NCBI GenBank assembly: GCA_934630855.1
Contig: CAKTWW010000010.1
Span: 1 to 53,034 of the forward strand
DNA: 53,034 bases
From: an uncultured Collinsella sp.
GTDB lineage: Bacteria; Actinomycetota; Coriobacteriia; Coriobacteriales; Coriobacteriaceae
Direction of reading: 5' to 3'
This document shows positions 42,276-50,417 of the stretch, piece by piece (position 1 is the first letter of the stretch; the number at the start of each line of letters is the position of its first letter). The notes beneath the pieces are model-generated. The model did no database searches. It was not told the DNA's origin and worked only from the letters and a program-made list of their open reading frames with translations. Both the position numbers and the translations under genes were made by a program.

Positions 42276-42980
42276 ATGGGTGTCGCCGATCCCTTTTCTG
42301 TTGCTCGGGCTGCAGGGCTTGAGCTAACCAGGATGCCCGAGGGCCTCACGCTCACCGATGGCGCGATGGAGCTGCGCGCCGATTTTGCCCGCATGCTCCC
42401 GCGACTCAAGCAGGGCCGTCTGCAGCAGGAGCTGCTGGTGAAGGCCGCACGCACGAAAGGTATTGAACATCCGTGGGCAATCGATGCGACGGCAGGTTTT
42501 GGCGAGGATTCGCTGCTGCTAGCCGCCGCAGGCTTTAGGGTCGATCTGTATGAGCAAGACTGTGTAATCGCGGCGCTGCTCCAGGATGCCTTGGACCGCG
42601 CGGCAGATGATCCTGCGCTTGCGGATGCCGTGGCGCGCATGCGCCTGCACGCGGGCGAGGACAGCATTGCCGGTCTTCACCAGACCGCCGCTTCGATTGA
42701 GCAAGGCGAGCTCGCCGCGCCCGATGTGGTATATCTAGACCCCATGTTTCCCGAGCGCACCAAGAGCGCGGCGGTCAAAAAGAAGTTTCAGTTGCTGCAT
42801 CATTTGGAGCAGCCGTGCGCCGACGAGGAGACGTTGGTCGAGGCTGCACTTGCCGTGCATCCGCGTAAAGTCGTTATTAAACGACCGGTGAAGGGCCCGT
42901 TGCTTGCCGGTATAAAGCCGAGCTATCAACTAGCGGGTAAGGCCGTGCGCTATGACGTCCTGGTGCCGCCGCGTCTATAG
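42276..42980 (+). CDS. rsmJ: 16S rRNA m2G1516 methyltransferase (RsmJ-like)
   Basis: SAM-dependent methylase of 234 residues, similar to RsmJ (YhiQ). The SAM site is WAIDATAGFGEDSLLLAAAGFRVDLYEQD near residue 74, the catalytic-type motif VVYLDPMFPERTKSAAVKKKFQLLHHL near 155, and the C-terminal VVIKRPVKGPLLAGIKPSYQLAGKAVRYDV matches the family. ATG 42276 has AAGGAG five bases upstream. A single gene, possibly with the 47-residue membrane protein before it. Confidence 0.88.
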   Translation: MGVADPFSVARAAGLELTRMPEGLTLTDGAMELRADFARMLPRLKQGRLQQELLVKAARTKGIEHPWAIDATAGFGEDSLLLAAAGFRVDLYEQDCVIAALLQDALDRAADDPALADAVARMRLHAGEDSIAGLHQTAASIEQGELAAPDVVYLDPMFPERTKSAAVKKKFQLLHHLEQPCADEETLVEAALAVHPRKVVIKRPVKGPLLAGIKPSYQLAGKAVRYDVLVPPRL

Positions 42981-43008
42981 CCTGTCGAGTAAGGGCGGAT
43001 GCGCGGGA

Positions 43009-43305
43009 CTATTTCCAAGGGTGCGACGTCAAATGCCAGCCGCCGCAGTATTCGCATTTGTAGCAGGCCAGGCCACGTCGCCCGCGGCTCTCGCAATCGG
43101 CCATAACTGCCTCTGCCTCAGCACGCGTGTCGTAGCGGTTCTTGCGCTCGCATGACTTGTAGCGCCAGGCCTCGTCGCGCTCGGCATCCAGGGCGTCGCG
43201 GCGCTCATCCTCGCGTGCAAACAGGTCGCTCATATCGTCGCCGGTGGCAGCGCCCAAAAACTCACTTTTGGCCTTTGACCAGGCAGCACGCTTTTTGCTT
43301 CCCAT
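43009..43305 (-). CDS. Small protein with CxxC zinc-binding end
   Basis: A 98-residue protein of unknown function. The N-terminus is charged and helical (SKKRAAWSKAKSEFLG, then DLFAREDERRDALDAERDEAWRYKSC). The C-terminal 40 residues, ERKNRYDTRAEAEAVMADCE ... LACYKCEYCGGWHLT, look like a small zinc ribbon with CYKCEYC plus a distal histidine; similar tails occur in phage and chromosomal proteins that bind nucleic acid. The ATG 43305 is preceded by GAGGGG about ten bases upstream. It converges on rsmJ and is divergent from an acetyltransferase. Confidence 0.7.
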   Translation of the reverse strand: MGSKKRAAWSKAKSEFLGAATGDDMSDLFAREDERRDALDAERDEAWRYKSCERKNRYDTRAEAEAVMADCESRGRRGLACYKCEYCGGWHLTSHPWK

Positions 43306-43330
43306 CCGCTTCGCGCCCCTCTCTAAACGC

Positions 43331-43360
43331 TGGTATCATTGCTCAATCAAAGTGATACCA
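43331..43360. promoter_or_regulatory. Inverted repeat in a divergent promoter region
   Basis: TGGTATCA (43331-43338) and TGATACCA (43353-43360) form a perfect 8-bp inverted repeat with a 14-bp spacer, midway between the divergent genes starting at 43305 and 43380. It may be an operator, or it may overlap two back-to-back -10 boxes (TATCAT). Confidence 0.45.
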
Positions 43361-43379
43361 ATAAACGTGAGGTCGCCGC

Positions 43380-43871
43380 GTGATGATCAGAAAAACCCTC
43401 GATACCGACATTCCCGCCGTCATGGCTATCTACGACGCTGCCCGCGCCTTTATGCGCGCGCATGGCAACGCTACGCAGTGGCCGGTGGGCACGCCCTCGG
43501 CCGAGCAGCTCAAAAGCGATATCGCCGCGGGTGGTAGCTATGTGTGCGAGGAAGACGGCCGCGTGGTGGCGACGTTCGCCTTTTTGCCGGGGCCAGACAG
43601 TTCCTATGATGTGATCGAGGACGGTCAGTGGCGAAGTGACACTCCGTATGCCGTGCTGCACCGCGTGGCATCCGACGGCACCGCGCATGGCGTCGCGGCC
43701 GCGATGTTTGCCTTTGCCAAGGAACGCGTCGACCATCTGCGCATCGACACGCATCAAGACAACCTGCCCATGCAAGGTGCCATCGCCAAGGCTGGGTTCG
43801 AGCGTGCTGGTATCGTGTATGTGTCGGACGGCACGCCGCGCGTTGCGTTTGATTGGCTGCGCGAGGCGTAA
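43380..43871 (+). CDS. GNAT-family N-acetyltransferase
   Basis: Acetyltransferase of 163 residues. The opening MMIRKTLDTDIPAVMAIYDAARAFMRAHGNATQWP matches a GNAT group common in Firmicutes and Actinobacteria, and the acetyl-CoA binding turn is reduced to HRVASDGTAHGVAAAMFAFAKE rather than QxxGxG/A. The C-terminal HLRIDTHQDNLPMQGAIAKAGFERAGIVYV is the usual strand and helix. GTG 43380 or ATG 43383 can start it; GAGG lies upstream. The substrate is unknown. A terminator follows at 43907. Confidence 0.9.
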   Translation: MMIRKTLDTDIPAVMAIYDAARAFMRAHGNATQWPVGTPSAEQLKSDIAAGGSYVCEEDGRVVATFAFLPGPDSSYDVIEDGQWRSDTPYAVLHRVASDGTAHGVAAAMFAFAKERVDHLRIDTHQDNLPMQGAIAKAGFERAGIVYVSDGTPRVAFDWLREA

Positions 43872-43906
43872 AGCCCGAACTGCGTGTCGGCAATTCGTGC
43901 GAACGA

Positions 43907-43933
43907 AAAATGGCCCCAAGCGGGGCCATTTCT
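43907..43933. terminator. Intrinsic terminator
   Basis: AAATGGCCCC-AAGC-GGGGCCATTT, a perfect 10-bp stem with A and T runs on either side, between the convergent acetyltransferase and mscL genes. Confidence 0.9.
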
Positions 43934-43993
43934 GTTTGCAAGTGATGTTTTGGCTGGGCAAAAGACCAACGTTCGTCGTTAGGGAAATGCTGG

Positions 43994-44419
43994 CTACGCC
44001 TTGGGAAGCTCGCTTCCGCAGTGGCAGCACTTGGTCGCGCCCTCATTTACCTCTTCCAGGCAATAAGGGCAGACGGGCTTGGGGGCGGCTTCCTCGGCGG
44101 GGGCGCCGGCCAACTTGTCGCCAATCTCCTGCGCCTTGTTAAACGCCTTGACGATGGCAAAGACAATAGCCGCCACGATCAAAAAGTTGATGCACGCGCC
44201 GATGAACGCGCCAAAGTCGATATTGGTGCCCGGCACCACCAGCCCTGAAATCTCGGTAGCGCTGCCGCCGGCGATGACGGCGATGAGCGGGTTGATGATG
44301 TTGTCGGTAAGCGAGGTCACGATGGCAGTGAACGCGCCGCCAATGATGACGCCGACGGCCATGTCCATCACGTTGCCGCGATTGATGAATTCCTTGAATT
44401 CGTTGAGCAGTGCCTTCAT
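43994..44419 (-). CDS. mscL: Large-conductance mechanosensitive channel with zinc-ribbon tail
   Basis: Osmotic safety valve of 141 residues in the cytoplasmic membrane. MscL features are MKALLNEFKEFINRGNVMDMAVGVIIGGAFTAIVTSLTDNIINPLIAVI (helix 1 with the gate) and DFGAFIGACINFLIVAAIVFAIVKAFNK (helix 2). The last 25 residues are not MscL: VCPYCLEEVNEGATKCCHCGSEL is a four-cysteine zinc ribbon attached after the cytoplasmic helix. ATG 44419 has GAGGAG five bases upstream. The tail may bind metal or another protein; its role is unknown. Confidence 0.95.
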   Translation of the reverse strand: MKALLNEFKEFINRGNVMDMAVGVIIGGAFTAIVTSLTDNIINPLIAVIAGGSATEISGLVVPGTNIDFGAFIGACINFLIVAAIVFAIVKAFNKAQEIGDKLAGAPAEEAAPKPVCPYCLEEVNEGATKCCHCGSELPKA

Positions 44420-44660
44420 GGGGGCTCCTCGGTGTCGTGTGGCTCGCATTGCCACCGCCCCAGATGAGCCCGGACAGACAAAAGGGGAGGTGCCGGCTTT
44501 CGCAAGGCGCGAACCTACGAAAATCGCCGCGCGGCAACGCAGGGCGATGAGCTCGGTCGGGGGATAGGACCCGCTTCGCCCGCCGGCTCGTAAATTGTAT
44601 CATCCGGTGTGTGACAAAAGCGTACCCTGCGGGGTCGGTGGGCTATCAACGGGGGAGATC

Positions 44661-46664
44661 ATGTCGAAGCAAGCGGTCATAGGAATTCTGGCACATGTCG
44701 ATGCCGGTAAGACCACGCTGGCCGAGGCCATGCTGTTTCATGCCGGCCGCATTCGCAAACGCGGGCGCGTGGACGATGGCGACTCGCATCTTGACACGAA
44801 CGAGATTGAGCGCGAGCGCGGCATCACGATTTTCTCGTCGCAGGCCGTGCTCGACCACGGCGACACCCACGTTATGCTCGTGGACGCTCCCGGCCATGTC
44901 GATTTTTCGGCCGAGGCAGAGCGCACGCTGCGCGCGCTCGACTACGCGATTCTGGTGGTGGGTGCCAACGACGGCGTGCAGGGGCACACCGAAACGTTGT
45001 GGCGCCTGCTTGCTCGCTATGACATTCCAACGTTCATCTTTATCAACAAGATCGATCTTGAAAACCCTGGTCGCGATGCGCTGTTGGCGCAACTCGGCCA
45101 GCGTCTTTCCGAGGGCTGTCTAGATGCCGAGGGCTTGCTGGTAGGCGGCGCCGTGCAAGAGGATGCCGCGGCGCTGGACGAGGAGGCGCTCGACGAGTTC
45201 CTTGAGGCGGGGGAGCTTTCGGCTGCCACGCTTTCGCGCATGGTGGCCGAGCGCAGGTTGTTCCCCTGCTTTGCCGGCTCGGCGCTCAAAGACCAAGGCG
45301 TGGCGGAGCTGCTCGACGGCATGTGCGCTTTGATGCGCGAGAGGACGTGGCCCCAAGAGTTTGCAGCACGAGTCTACCGCGTGAGTCGTGGCGATCGCGG
45401 CGAGCGCTTGGCTTGGATTAAGGTGACGGGCGGTGTGCTGCGCGCAAAGCAGATGATTGAGGGACGTTCCGGTGTCGAGGCATGGGAGCAAAAGGTCGAC
45501 CAGGTGCGCATCTATAACGGTGAGAAATACGAACTTGCCCAGGAAGTTGCTGCCGGCGGTATCTGCGCCGTGACAGGCTTTGCACACGTTCGCCCGGGTG
45601 ATGCCCTGGGCGCAGAGCCCATGGGCGAGCAGCCGATCATCGCGCCGGTTCTCACCTATACGGTGCTGCCGGGCGAGTACGATGTCCACACGGTGTTTCA
45701 GGCGCTGACCGAGCTTGCCGATGAGGATCCCATGCTCGGCGTAAGCTGGAACACGCATCTTGAGCAGATCCATCTGCAGCTCATGGGCGCCGTGCAGCTC
45801 GAGGTCGTGCAGCGCGTGCTGGCCGATCGCTTTGGCCTTACGGTTGCGTTTGAGTCCGGCGGCATCCTCTATAAGGAAACCATCTCGCAGACGGTCGAGG
45901 GCGTGGGCCACTTTGAGCCGCTGCGCCACTATGCCGAGGTGCACCTGCGCTTAGAGCCGCTGTCGGCGGGCTCGGGCGTGCAGTTTGGCACCGTGACCTC
46001 GACCGACGAGCTCGACCTGAACTGGCAACGCTTGGCGCTCACCAATGCTATGGAGCGTGACCACCTGGGCGTGCTGACCGGCTCGCCCATCACCGATGTG
46101 CGCATTACACTCACGGGCGGCCGCGCGCATGCCAAGCACACCGAGGGCGGCGACTTTCGCCAGGCGACATATCGCGCGATTCGCCAGGGCCTCATGCAGG
46201 CGCGCAAGGCGGGTGCAGCGGTGCTGCTGGAGCCGTGGTATCGCTTTGAGCTCGAGGTGCCGGGGGAGTGCGTGGGCCGCGCGCTTTCTGATGCCACGCG
46301 TATGGGTGCCGAGTACGAGCCGCCGACGATGCTGGACGATCGCGCCAAGCTCGTAGGCCGCGTGCCGGCATCCGAGGTGCAGGACTATGCGCTGGAGGTG
46401 GCTGCCTACACGAGTGGCCGCGGGCATCTGTACCTGGAGTTCGCGGGCTATGCGCCCTGCCATGATGCCGAGCGCGTGATCGAGACGGCCGCCTATGAGC
46501 CCGAAGCCGATCTGCCCAACGCGCCCGACTCGGTCTTCTGCTCTCACGGCGCCGGCTACACCGTCAAATGGTACGACGTCCCCGCCGCCGCGCACGTAAA
46601 GGTCGACCCTGCCACCTTCCGTCCTTGGCGCGCAGCAGACGCGGAGTTCTTCGGCCACATGTGA
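44661..46664 (+). CDS. TetM/EF-G-like ribosome-associated GTPase
   Basis: Translational GTPase of 667 residues, between TetM (about 640) and EF-G (about 690) in length. G1 is GILAHVDAGKTTLAEAML near residue 8, G2 NEIERERGITIFSS, G3 DAPGHVDFSAEAERTLRALD and G4 NKID. The rest follows TetM/TetO (VLTYTVLPGEYDVHTVFQALTELADEDPMLGVSW, then SGGILYKETI). TetM removes tetracycline from the ribosome; many chromosomal relatives in Coriobacteriia and Clostridia have no proven resistance role. ATG 44661 has GGGGGAG three bases upstream. The stop codon lies within a hairpin repeat. Confidence 0.9.
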   Translation: MSKQAVIGILAHVDAGKTTLAEAMLFHAGRIRKRGRVDDGDSHLDTNEIERERGITIFSSQAVLDHGDTHVMLVDAPGHVDFSAEAERTLRALDYAILVVGANDGVQGHTETLWRLLARYDIPTFIFINKIDLENPGRDALLAQLGQRLSEGCLDAEGLLVGGAVQEDAAALDEEALDEFLEAGELSAATLSRMVAERRLFPCFAGSALKDQGVAELLDGMCALMRERTWPQEFAARVYRVSRGDRGERLAWIKVTGGVLRAKQMIEGRSGVEAWEQKVDQVRIYNGEKYELAQEVAAGGICAVTGFAHVRPGDALGAEPMGEQPIIAPVLTYTVLPGEYDVHTVFQALTELADEDPMLGVSWNTHLEQIHLQLMGAVQLEVVQRVLADRFGLTVAFESGGILYKETISQTVEGVGHFEPLRHYAEVHLRLEPLSAGSGVQFGTVTSTDELDLNWQRLALTNAMERDHLGVLTGSPITDVRITLTGGRAHAKHTEGGDFRQATYRAIRQGLMQARKAGAAVLLEPWYRFELEVPGECVGRALSDATRMGAEYEPPTMLDDRAKLVGRVPASEVQDYALEVAAYTSGRGHLYLEFAGYAPCHDAERVIETAAYEPEADLPNAPDSVFCSHGAGYTVKWYDVPAAAHVKVDPATFRPWRAADAEFFGHM

Positions 46665-46689
46665 CAAAGGGGCAGTCCCTTTGTCACAT
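46659..46689. repeat. TGTGACAAAGGG hairpin, copy 1
   Basis: ATGTGACAAAGGG ... CCCTTTGTCACAT, a near-perfect 31-bp palindrome. The 5' arm contributes the last sense codon (ATG) and the TGA stop of the TetM-like gene. Copies 2 and 3 are at 50381 and 51612. Confidence 0.9.
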
Positions 46690-46692
46690 TCA

Positions 46693-46722
46693 GTTGGTAT
46701 AACTCGGTATAAGTTGGTATAA
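46693..46722. repeat. 10-bp phased repeats upstream of AAA paralogue 2
   Basis: Three 10-bp units in exact register: GTTGGTATAA, CTCGGTATAA, GTTGGTATAA. GGTATAA starts at 46696, 46706 and 46716. A possible -35 (TTGGTA at 46694) and -10 (TATAAC at 46718, 18-bp spacer) lie within the repeats, so a protein bound here would cover the promoter. The start codon is 36 bp downstream. Confidence 0.85.
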
Positions 46723-46757
46723 CTGTAGACAGCGTTTGCCAATCCGAGGAGGCCGAT

Positions 46758-47876
46758 ATGAATCCAAATCCCTTTAAGCCCACGGCGGGCAAGCGGCCTC
46801 CGGTGTTGATCGGTCGCGATGCGACCATCGAAGATTTTGAGGAAGGGCTCGACAACGGCGCCGGCGCCCCCGGCAGGCTCATGCTCATTACGGGAAACCG
46901 TGGTTGCGGCAAAACAGTTTTGCTGCGTGAGCTGCAGCGTTTGGCCGGCAAGCGCGGATGGGTGGTTGTTTCGGACTCCGCATCGCTTGGCTTGTGCGAT
47001 CGTCTGGCCGATGCGCTCCGTTCGAATAAACCGGTCGTGACGTCAATGGAGCTTGGGCCATCTTTTGGCCGGATGTCAGTTGAGGTTGCCCGAACCAAGG
47101 GTGAAACGCTGCGGGTCCTCGTCAACGAGCGTCTTAAAAAGCTCGGACCGGGAAAGGGCATCTTGTTTGCGATTGACGAGGCGCAGTCGGCGTCCATTGA
47201 GGAGCTTGCGGCCCTTGCCGTTCTGTACCAGCAGGTGCTCGGTGATCAGGATGTTACGGGCCTGTCCGACGGTGACCAACGCGGTCTTGCGCTGGTTTTT
47301 GCCGGCCTGCCCAGTATGGTTGACGACCTGCTCGAGGAGCCGAGTGTAACGTTTTTACGCCGCGCCCAGCAACGTACGTTGGGATCAATGCCTCTGCCCG
47401 AGGTGCGCGATGCGTTTATCCAGACGGTGCGAGACGCTGGGCTGTGCGTGGATGCGAAGACCGCTGAGCTCGCCGCGCAGAAAAGCATGGGGCATCCCTA
47501 TATGGTTCAGCTCGTGGGCTATTACATGTGGCGGTCGGCTATTCGCCGCGATTCGCAGGATATTGAGGTCTGTGATGTCGAGGCTGGCTATACGGATGCC
47601 GTTTCTGAGTTCTACGAGGCGGTCGATGCGCCACTGTATTACGGACTGCGTAGTCCGCAGCGTCTGTTTATCGAAGCGATGGCGGTTGACGAAGCCGGGC
47701 CGACGCGCATGGCGGATGTCATTGAACGCTGCGATCGGACCCAAAGCTGGGCAAGTAAGTATCGAGCGAGCTTGATTCGCGAGCGTGTTATCGAGGCGGC
47801 TGGCTACGGCCTCGTTCGCTTTACCGTGCCCATGCTGGGCGAGTACATTCGCGATCGCGTTCTATGGCACGAGTAG
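46758..47876 (+). CDS. AAA ATPase with C-terminal winged helix, paralogue 2
   Basis: ATP-binding protein of 372 residues, related to the proteins at 11130 and 50418 but the most divergent of the three. The N-terminus is NPNPFKPTAGKRPPVLIGRDATIEDF, Walker A ITGNRGCGKTVLLRELQ is at residues 44-60, Walker B LFAIDEAQSASIEELAAL near 138, and sensor-1 LALVFAGLPSMVDDLLEEPSVTFLRRAQQRTLGSMP follows. The C-terminal winged helix is RMADVIERCDRTQSWASKYRASLIRERVIE. ATG 46758 has GAGGAGG four to five bases upstream. The class II UvrA gene starts 10 bp after its stop, so the two are one operon. Confidence 0.85.
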   Translation: MNPNPFKPTAGKRPPVLIGRDATIEDFEEGLDNGAGAPGRLMLITGNRGCGKTVLLRELQRLAGKRGWVVVSDSASLGLCDRLADALRSNKPVVTSMELGPSFGRMSVEVARTKGETLRVLVNERLKKLGPGKGILFAIDEAQSASIEELAALAVLYQQVLGDQDVTGLSDGDQRGLALVFAGLPSMVDDLLEEPSVTFLRRAQQRTLGSMPLPEVRDAFIQTVRDAGLCVDAKTAELAAQKSMGHPYMVQLVGYYMWRSAIRRDSQDIEVCDVEAGYTDAVSEFYEAVDAPLYYGLRSPQRLFIEAMAVDEAGPTRMADVIERCDRTQSWASKYRASLIRERVIEAAGYGLVRFTVPMLGEYIRDRVLWHE

Positions 47877-47886
47877 GGGGGTAAAG

Positions 47887-50376
47887 ATGACATCGCAACA
47901 GCCAAGTGTTATCGAGGTGCGTGGCGCACGTGTCCATAACCTCAAGGACATCGATATCGATATTCCGCTGGGAAAGCTCGTGGGCATTGCCGGCGTGTCA
48001 GGTTCGGGCAAGAGTTCGCTGGCGCTGGGCGTCCTTTATGCCGAGGGCTCACGTCGCTACCTAGAGGCGCTCAGCACCTATACCCGCCGTCGTCTGACGC
48101 AGGCCGAACATGCCCAGGTAGACGAGGTCCTGCACGTGCCGGCGGCACTCGCATTGCATCAACGTCCGAGCGTGCCGGGCGTGCGCTCGACCTTTGGCAC
48201 CATGACGGAGCTCAACAACAGTCTGCGCCTGCTCTTTAGTCGCTGCGCCCATCACGTGTGCCCGCATTGCGGGTCGCGCGTGGAGCCGAGCCTCAACGTG
48301 GCGGCGGGCCTGTCGCTCGTGTGCCCGACCTGCGCGCGCGAGTTCTACGCGCCGAGCGCCGAGGACCTTGCCTTTAACAGCGGCGGTGCGTGCCCCACCT
48401 GCGGCGGCACTGGCGTCATGCGCGAGGTGGACGAGGCGAGCCTGGTGCCCGACGAGTCCAAGACCATCAACGAGGGCGCGGTCCTTCCCTGGGGCACGCT
48501 TATGTGGGACCTGATGAAACAGGTCGCCGGCGAGATGGGCGTGCGCACCGATGTACCGTTTAACCAGCTCACGCCCCAGGAGCGCGACATTGTGTTTCAC
48601 GGTCCCGCGGTCAAAAAGCACATCCTCTATGTGCCCAAGAACGGCGAGGGCGCCACGCCGCTCGACTTTACGTACTACAACGCCGTCTATACCGTCGAGA
48701 ACGCGCTCGCCAAGGTCAAGGACGATAAAGGCTTAAAGCGCGTGGCCCGCTTTTTGCGCGAGGGCCCGTGTCGTGACTGCGGCGGCACGCGTCTGTCCGA
48801 GGCGGCACGCCAACCTCAGGTGCGTGGCATCAATCTGGCACAGGCGGCTGCCATGACGCTGGGCGATGCAAACGAATGGGTGCGCGGCGTGCCTGCATCA
48901 CTGCCGAGTGAGATGCGGCCTATGGCGGCGGACATCTGCGAGTCGTTTTTGAGTACAGCCCGTCGCCTGGTCGATCTGGGCCTCGACTACCTTTCGCTTG
49001 ATCGCGCCGGTGCCACGCTTTCCACCGGCGAGCGTCAGCGTGTACAGCTCGCCCGTGTGGTGCGCAATCGCTCGACGGGCGTGCTTTATGTGCTGGACGA
49101 ACCTTCGATTGGCCTGCATCCGGCAAATGTTGACGGCTTGGTGGGCGTGATGCGCGACTTGGTGGGCGACGGCAACACCGTGGTTGTCGTCGACCACGAC
49201 ACACGCGTGCTTGCCGAGGCCGATTATCTGGTTGAGATGGGTCCCGTTGCCGGAGCGGGCGGTGGTAATGTCATCGCTGCCGGTACAGTTGATGAGGTCG
49301 AACAGTCGCGGGATAGCCGCATCGCACCGTTCTTGCGCTCGGACCCCAAACGCTTGCGCCCACGCGTGGGCGACGATGAGATGTTCGACCAGGGTCATAT
49401 TCGCATGGCGACCGATGCCATCCACACCGTCAAGCCGCTCGAGGTCGATATCCCGCGCGGCCGGCTCGTCGCGGTGACAGGTGTTTCTGGTTCGGGTAAG
49501 ACAACGCTCGTGCTCGAGACGCTCATCCCTGTGCTCAAGGCGCAGGCGACGGGTGAGCGTCTGCCGGGCCACGTGCGTTGGGTCGACGCCGAAGGCATTG
49601 TGCGTGCCAACCTAATCGACGCCACGCCCATCGGCGCCAACGTGCGCTCGACGGTGGCGACCTATGCCGACATCCATGACGAGTTGCGTCGCGCCTTTGC
49701 CCGTACGCCGGAGGCCAAGGCGGCTGGCTACAAGGCGGGCGCGTTTAGCTACAACACTGGCGCTCTGCGTTGCCCCACGTGCGATGGCACCGGTTCTATA
49801 TCGCTTGACGTGCAGTTCTTGCCCGATGTCGAGATCGTCTGTCCCGCATGTCGCGGCTCGCGCTATGCGGAGGCTGCCTCGCATATCCATCGCGAGGGCA
49901 AAGATGGCAGCTTGCTCACGTTGCCGCAGCTTATGGATATGAGCGTGGATGAGGCACTCGACGCCACGGTGGGACTCAAGAAAGTTCAGACACGTCTGCA
50001 GACCTTGCACGATCTGGGCCTGGGCTACCTCACGCTCGGCGAGCCCACGCCGGCACTCTCGGGCGGCGAGGCGCAGCGCCTTAAGCTCGCGAGCGAGATG
50101 GGCCGCGTGCAGGACGACGCCGTCTTCGTGTTCGACGAGCCTACAATCGGCCAGCATCCGCTCGATGTGCAGGTTCTGCTGGGCGTGTTCGACGGCCTCG
50201 TTGCCAAGGACGCTACGGTTATCGTGATCGAACATGACCTCGACTTCATCCGTAACGCCGACTACGTGATCGACATGGGCCCGGGCGGTGGCGACACCGG
50301 CGGGCAAATCGTCTGCGCCGGCACGCCGGGCGATATCGCTGCCTGCTCCAAGAGCATCACCGGTCGCTACCTATAA
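47887..50376 (+). CDS. Class II UvrA-like ABC ATPase
   Basis: UvrA paralogue of 829 residues, about 110 shorter than housekeeping UvrA because the UvrB-binding region is absent, as in UvrA2/DrrC proteins linked to drug tolerance or DNA damage. Two ABC modules are present: Walker A GVSGSGKSS near residue 36 and GVSGSGKTT near 541, signatures LSTGERQRVQLA and LSGGEAQRLKLA, and Walker B sets VLYVLDEPSIGLHP and VFVFDEPTIGQHP. Zinc modules are CPHCGSR...CPTC, CPTCGGTG and CPTCDGTG...CPACRGSRY. ATG 47887 has GGGGGG four to five bases upstream. It follows AAA paralogue 2 by 10 bp and is closed by a hairpin repeat 5 bp after the stop. Confidence 0.93.
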   Translation: MTSQQPSVIEVRGARVHNLKDIDIDIPLGKLVGIAGVSGSGKSSLALGVLYAEGSRRYLEALSTYTRRRLTQAEHAQVDEVLHVPAALALHQRPSVPGVRSTFGTMTELNNSLRLLFSRCAHHVCPHCGSRVEPSLNVAAGLSLVCPTCAREFYAPSAEDLAFNSGGACPTCGGTGVMREVDEASLVPDESKTINEGAVLPWGTLMWDLMKQVAGEMGVRTDVPFNQLTPQERDIVFHGPAVKKHILYVPKNGEGATPLDFTYYNAVYTVENALAKVKDDKGLKRVARFLREGPCRDCGGTRLSEAARQPQVRGINLAQAAAMTLGDANEWVRGVPASLPSEMRPMAADICESFLSTARRLVDLGLDYLSLDRAGATLSTGERQRVQLARVVRNRSTGVLYVLDEPSIGLHPANVDGLVGVMRDLVGDGNTVVVVDHDTRVLAEADYLVEMGPVAGAGGGNVIAAGTVDEVEQSRDSRIAPFLRSDPKRLRPRVGDDEMFDQGHIRMATDAIHTVKPLEVDIPRGRLVAVTGVSGSGKTTLVLETLIPVLKAQATGERLPGHVRWVDAEGIVRANLIDATPIGANVRSTVATYADIHDELRRAFARTPEAKAAGYKAGAFSYNTGALRCPTCDGTGSISLDVQFLPDVEIVCPACRGSRYAEAASHIHREGKDGSLLTLPQLMDMSVDEALDATVGLKKVQTRLQTLHDLGLGYLTLGEPTPALSGGEAQRLKLASEMGRVQDDAVFVFDEPTIGQHPLDVQVLLGVFDGLVAKDATVIVIEHDLDFIRNADYVIDMGPGGGDTGGQIVCAGTPGDIAACSKSITGRYL

Positions 50377-50380
50377 GCGA

Positions 50381-50411
50381 ATGTGACAAAGGGACTGTCC
50401 CTTTGTCACAT
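50381..50411. repeat. TGTGACAAAGGG hairpin, copy 2
   Basis: ATGTGACAAAGGGACTG and its complement form a perfect palindrome except for the central base. It begins 5 bp after the UvrA-like stop and ends 7 bp before the end of the convergent AAA paralogue 3. It is identical to copy 3. Confidence 0.9.
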
Positions 50412-50417
50412 CGGCGT

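Noticed and set aside
44661..46664. Acquired tetracycline-resistance gene
   Set aside because: Sequence and length relate to TetM, but there is no mobile context or foreign codon use; resistance cannot be claimed.
47785..47886. N-terminal extension of the UvrA-like protein from an upstream start
   Set aside because: The extra codons lie inside the AAA gene in another frame, and ATG 47887 has a good ribosome binding site and the family start.
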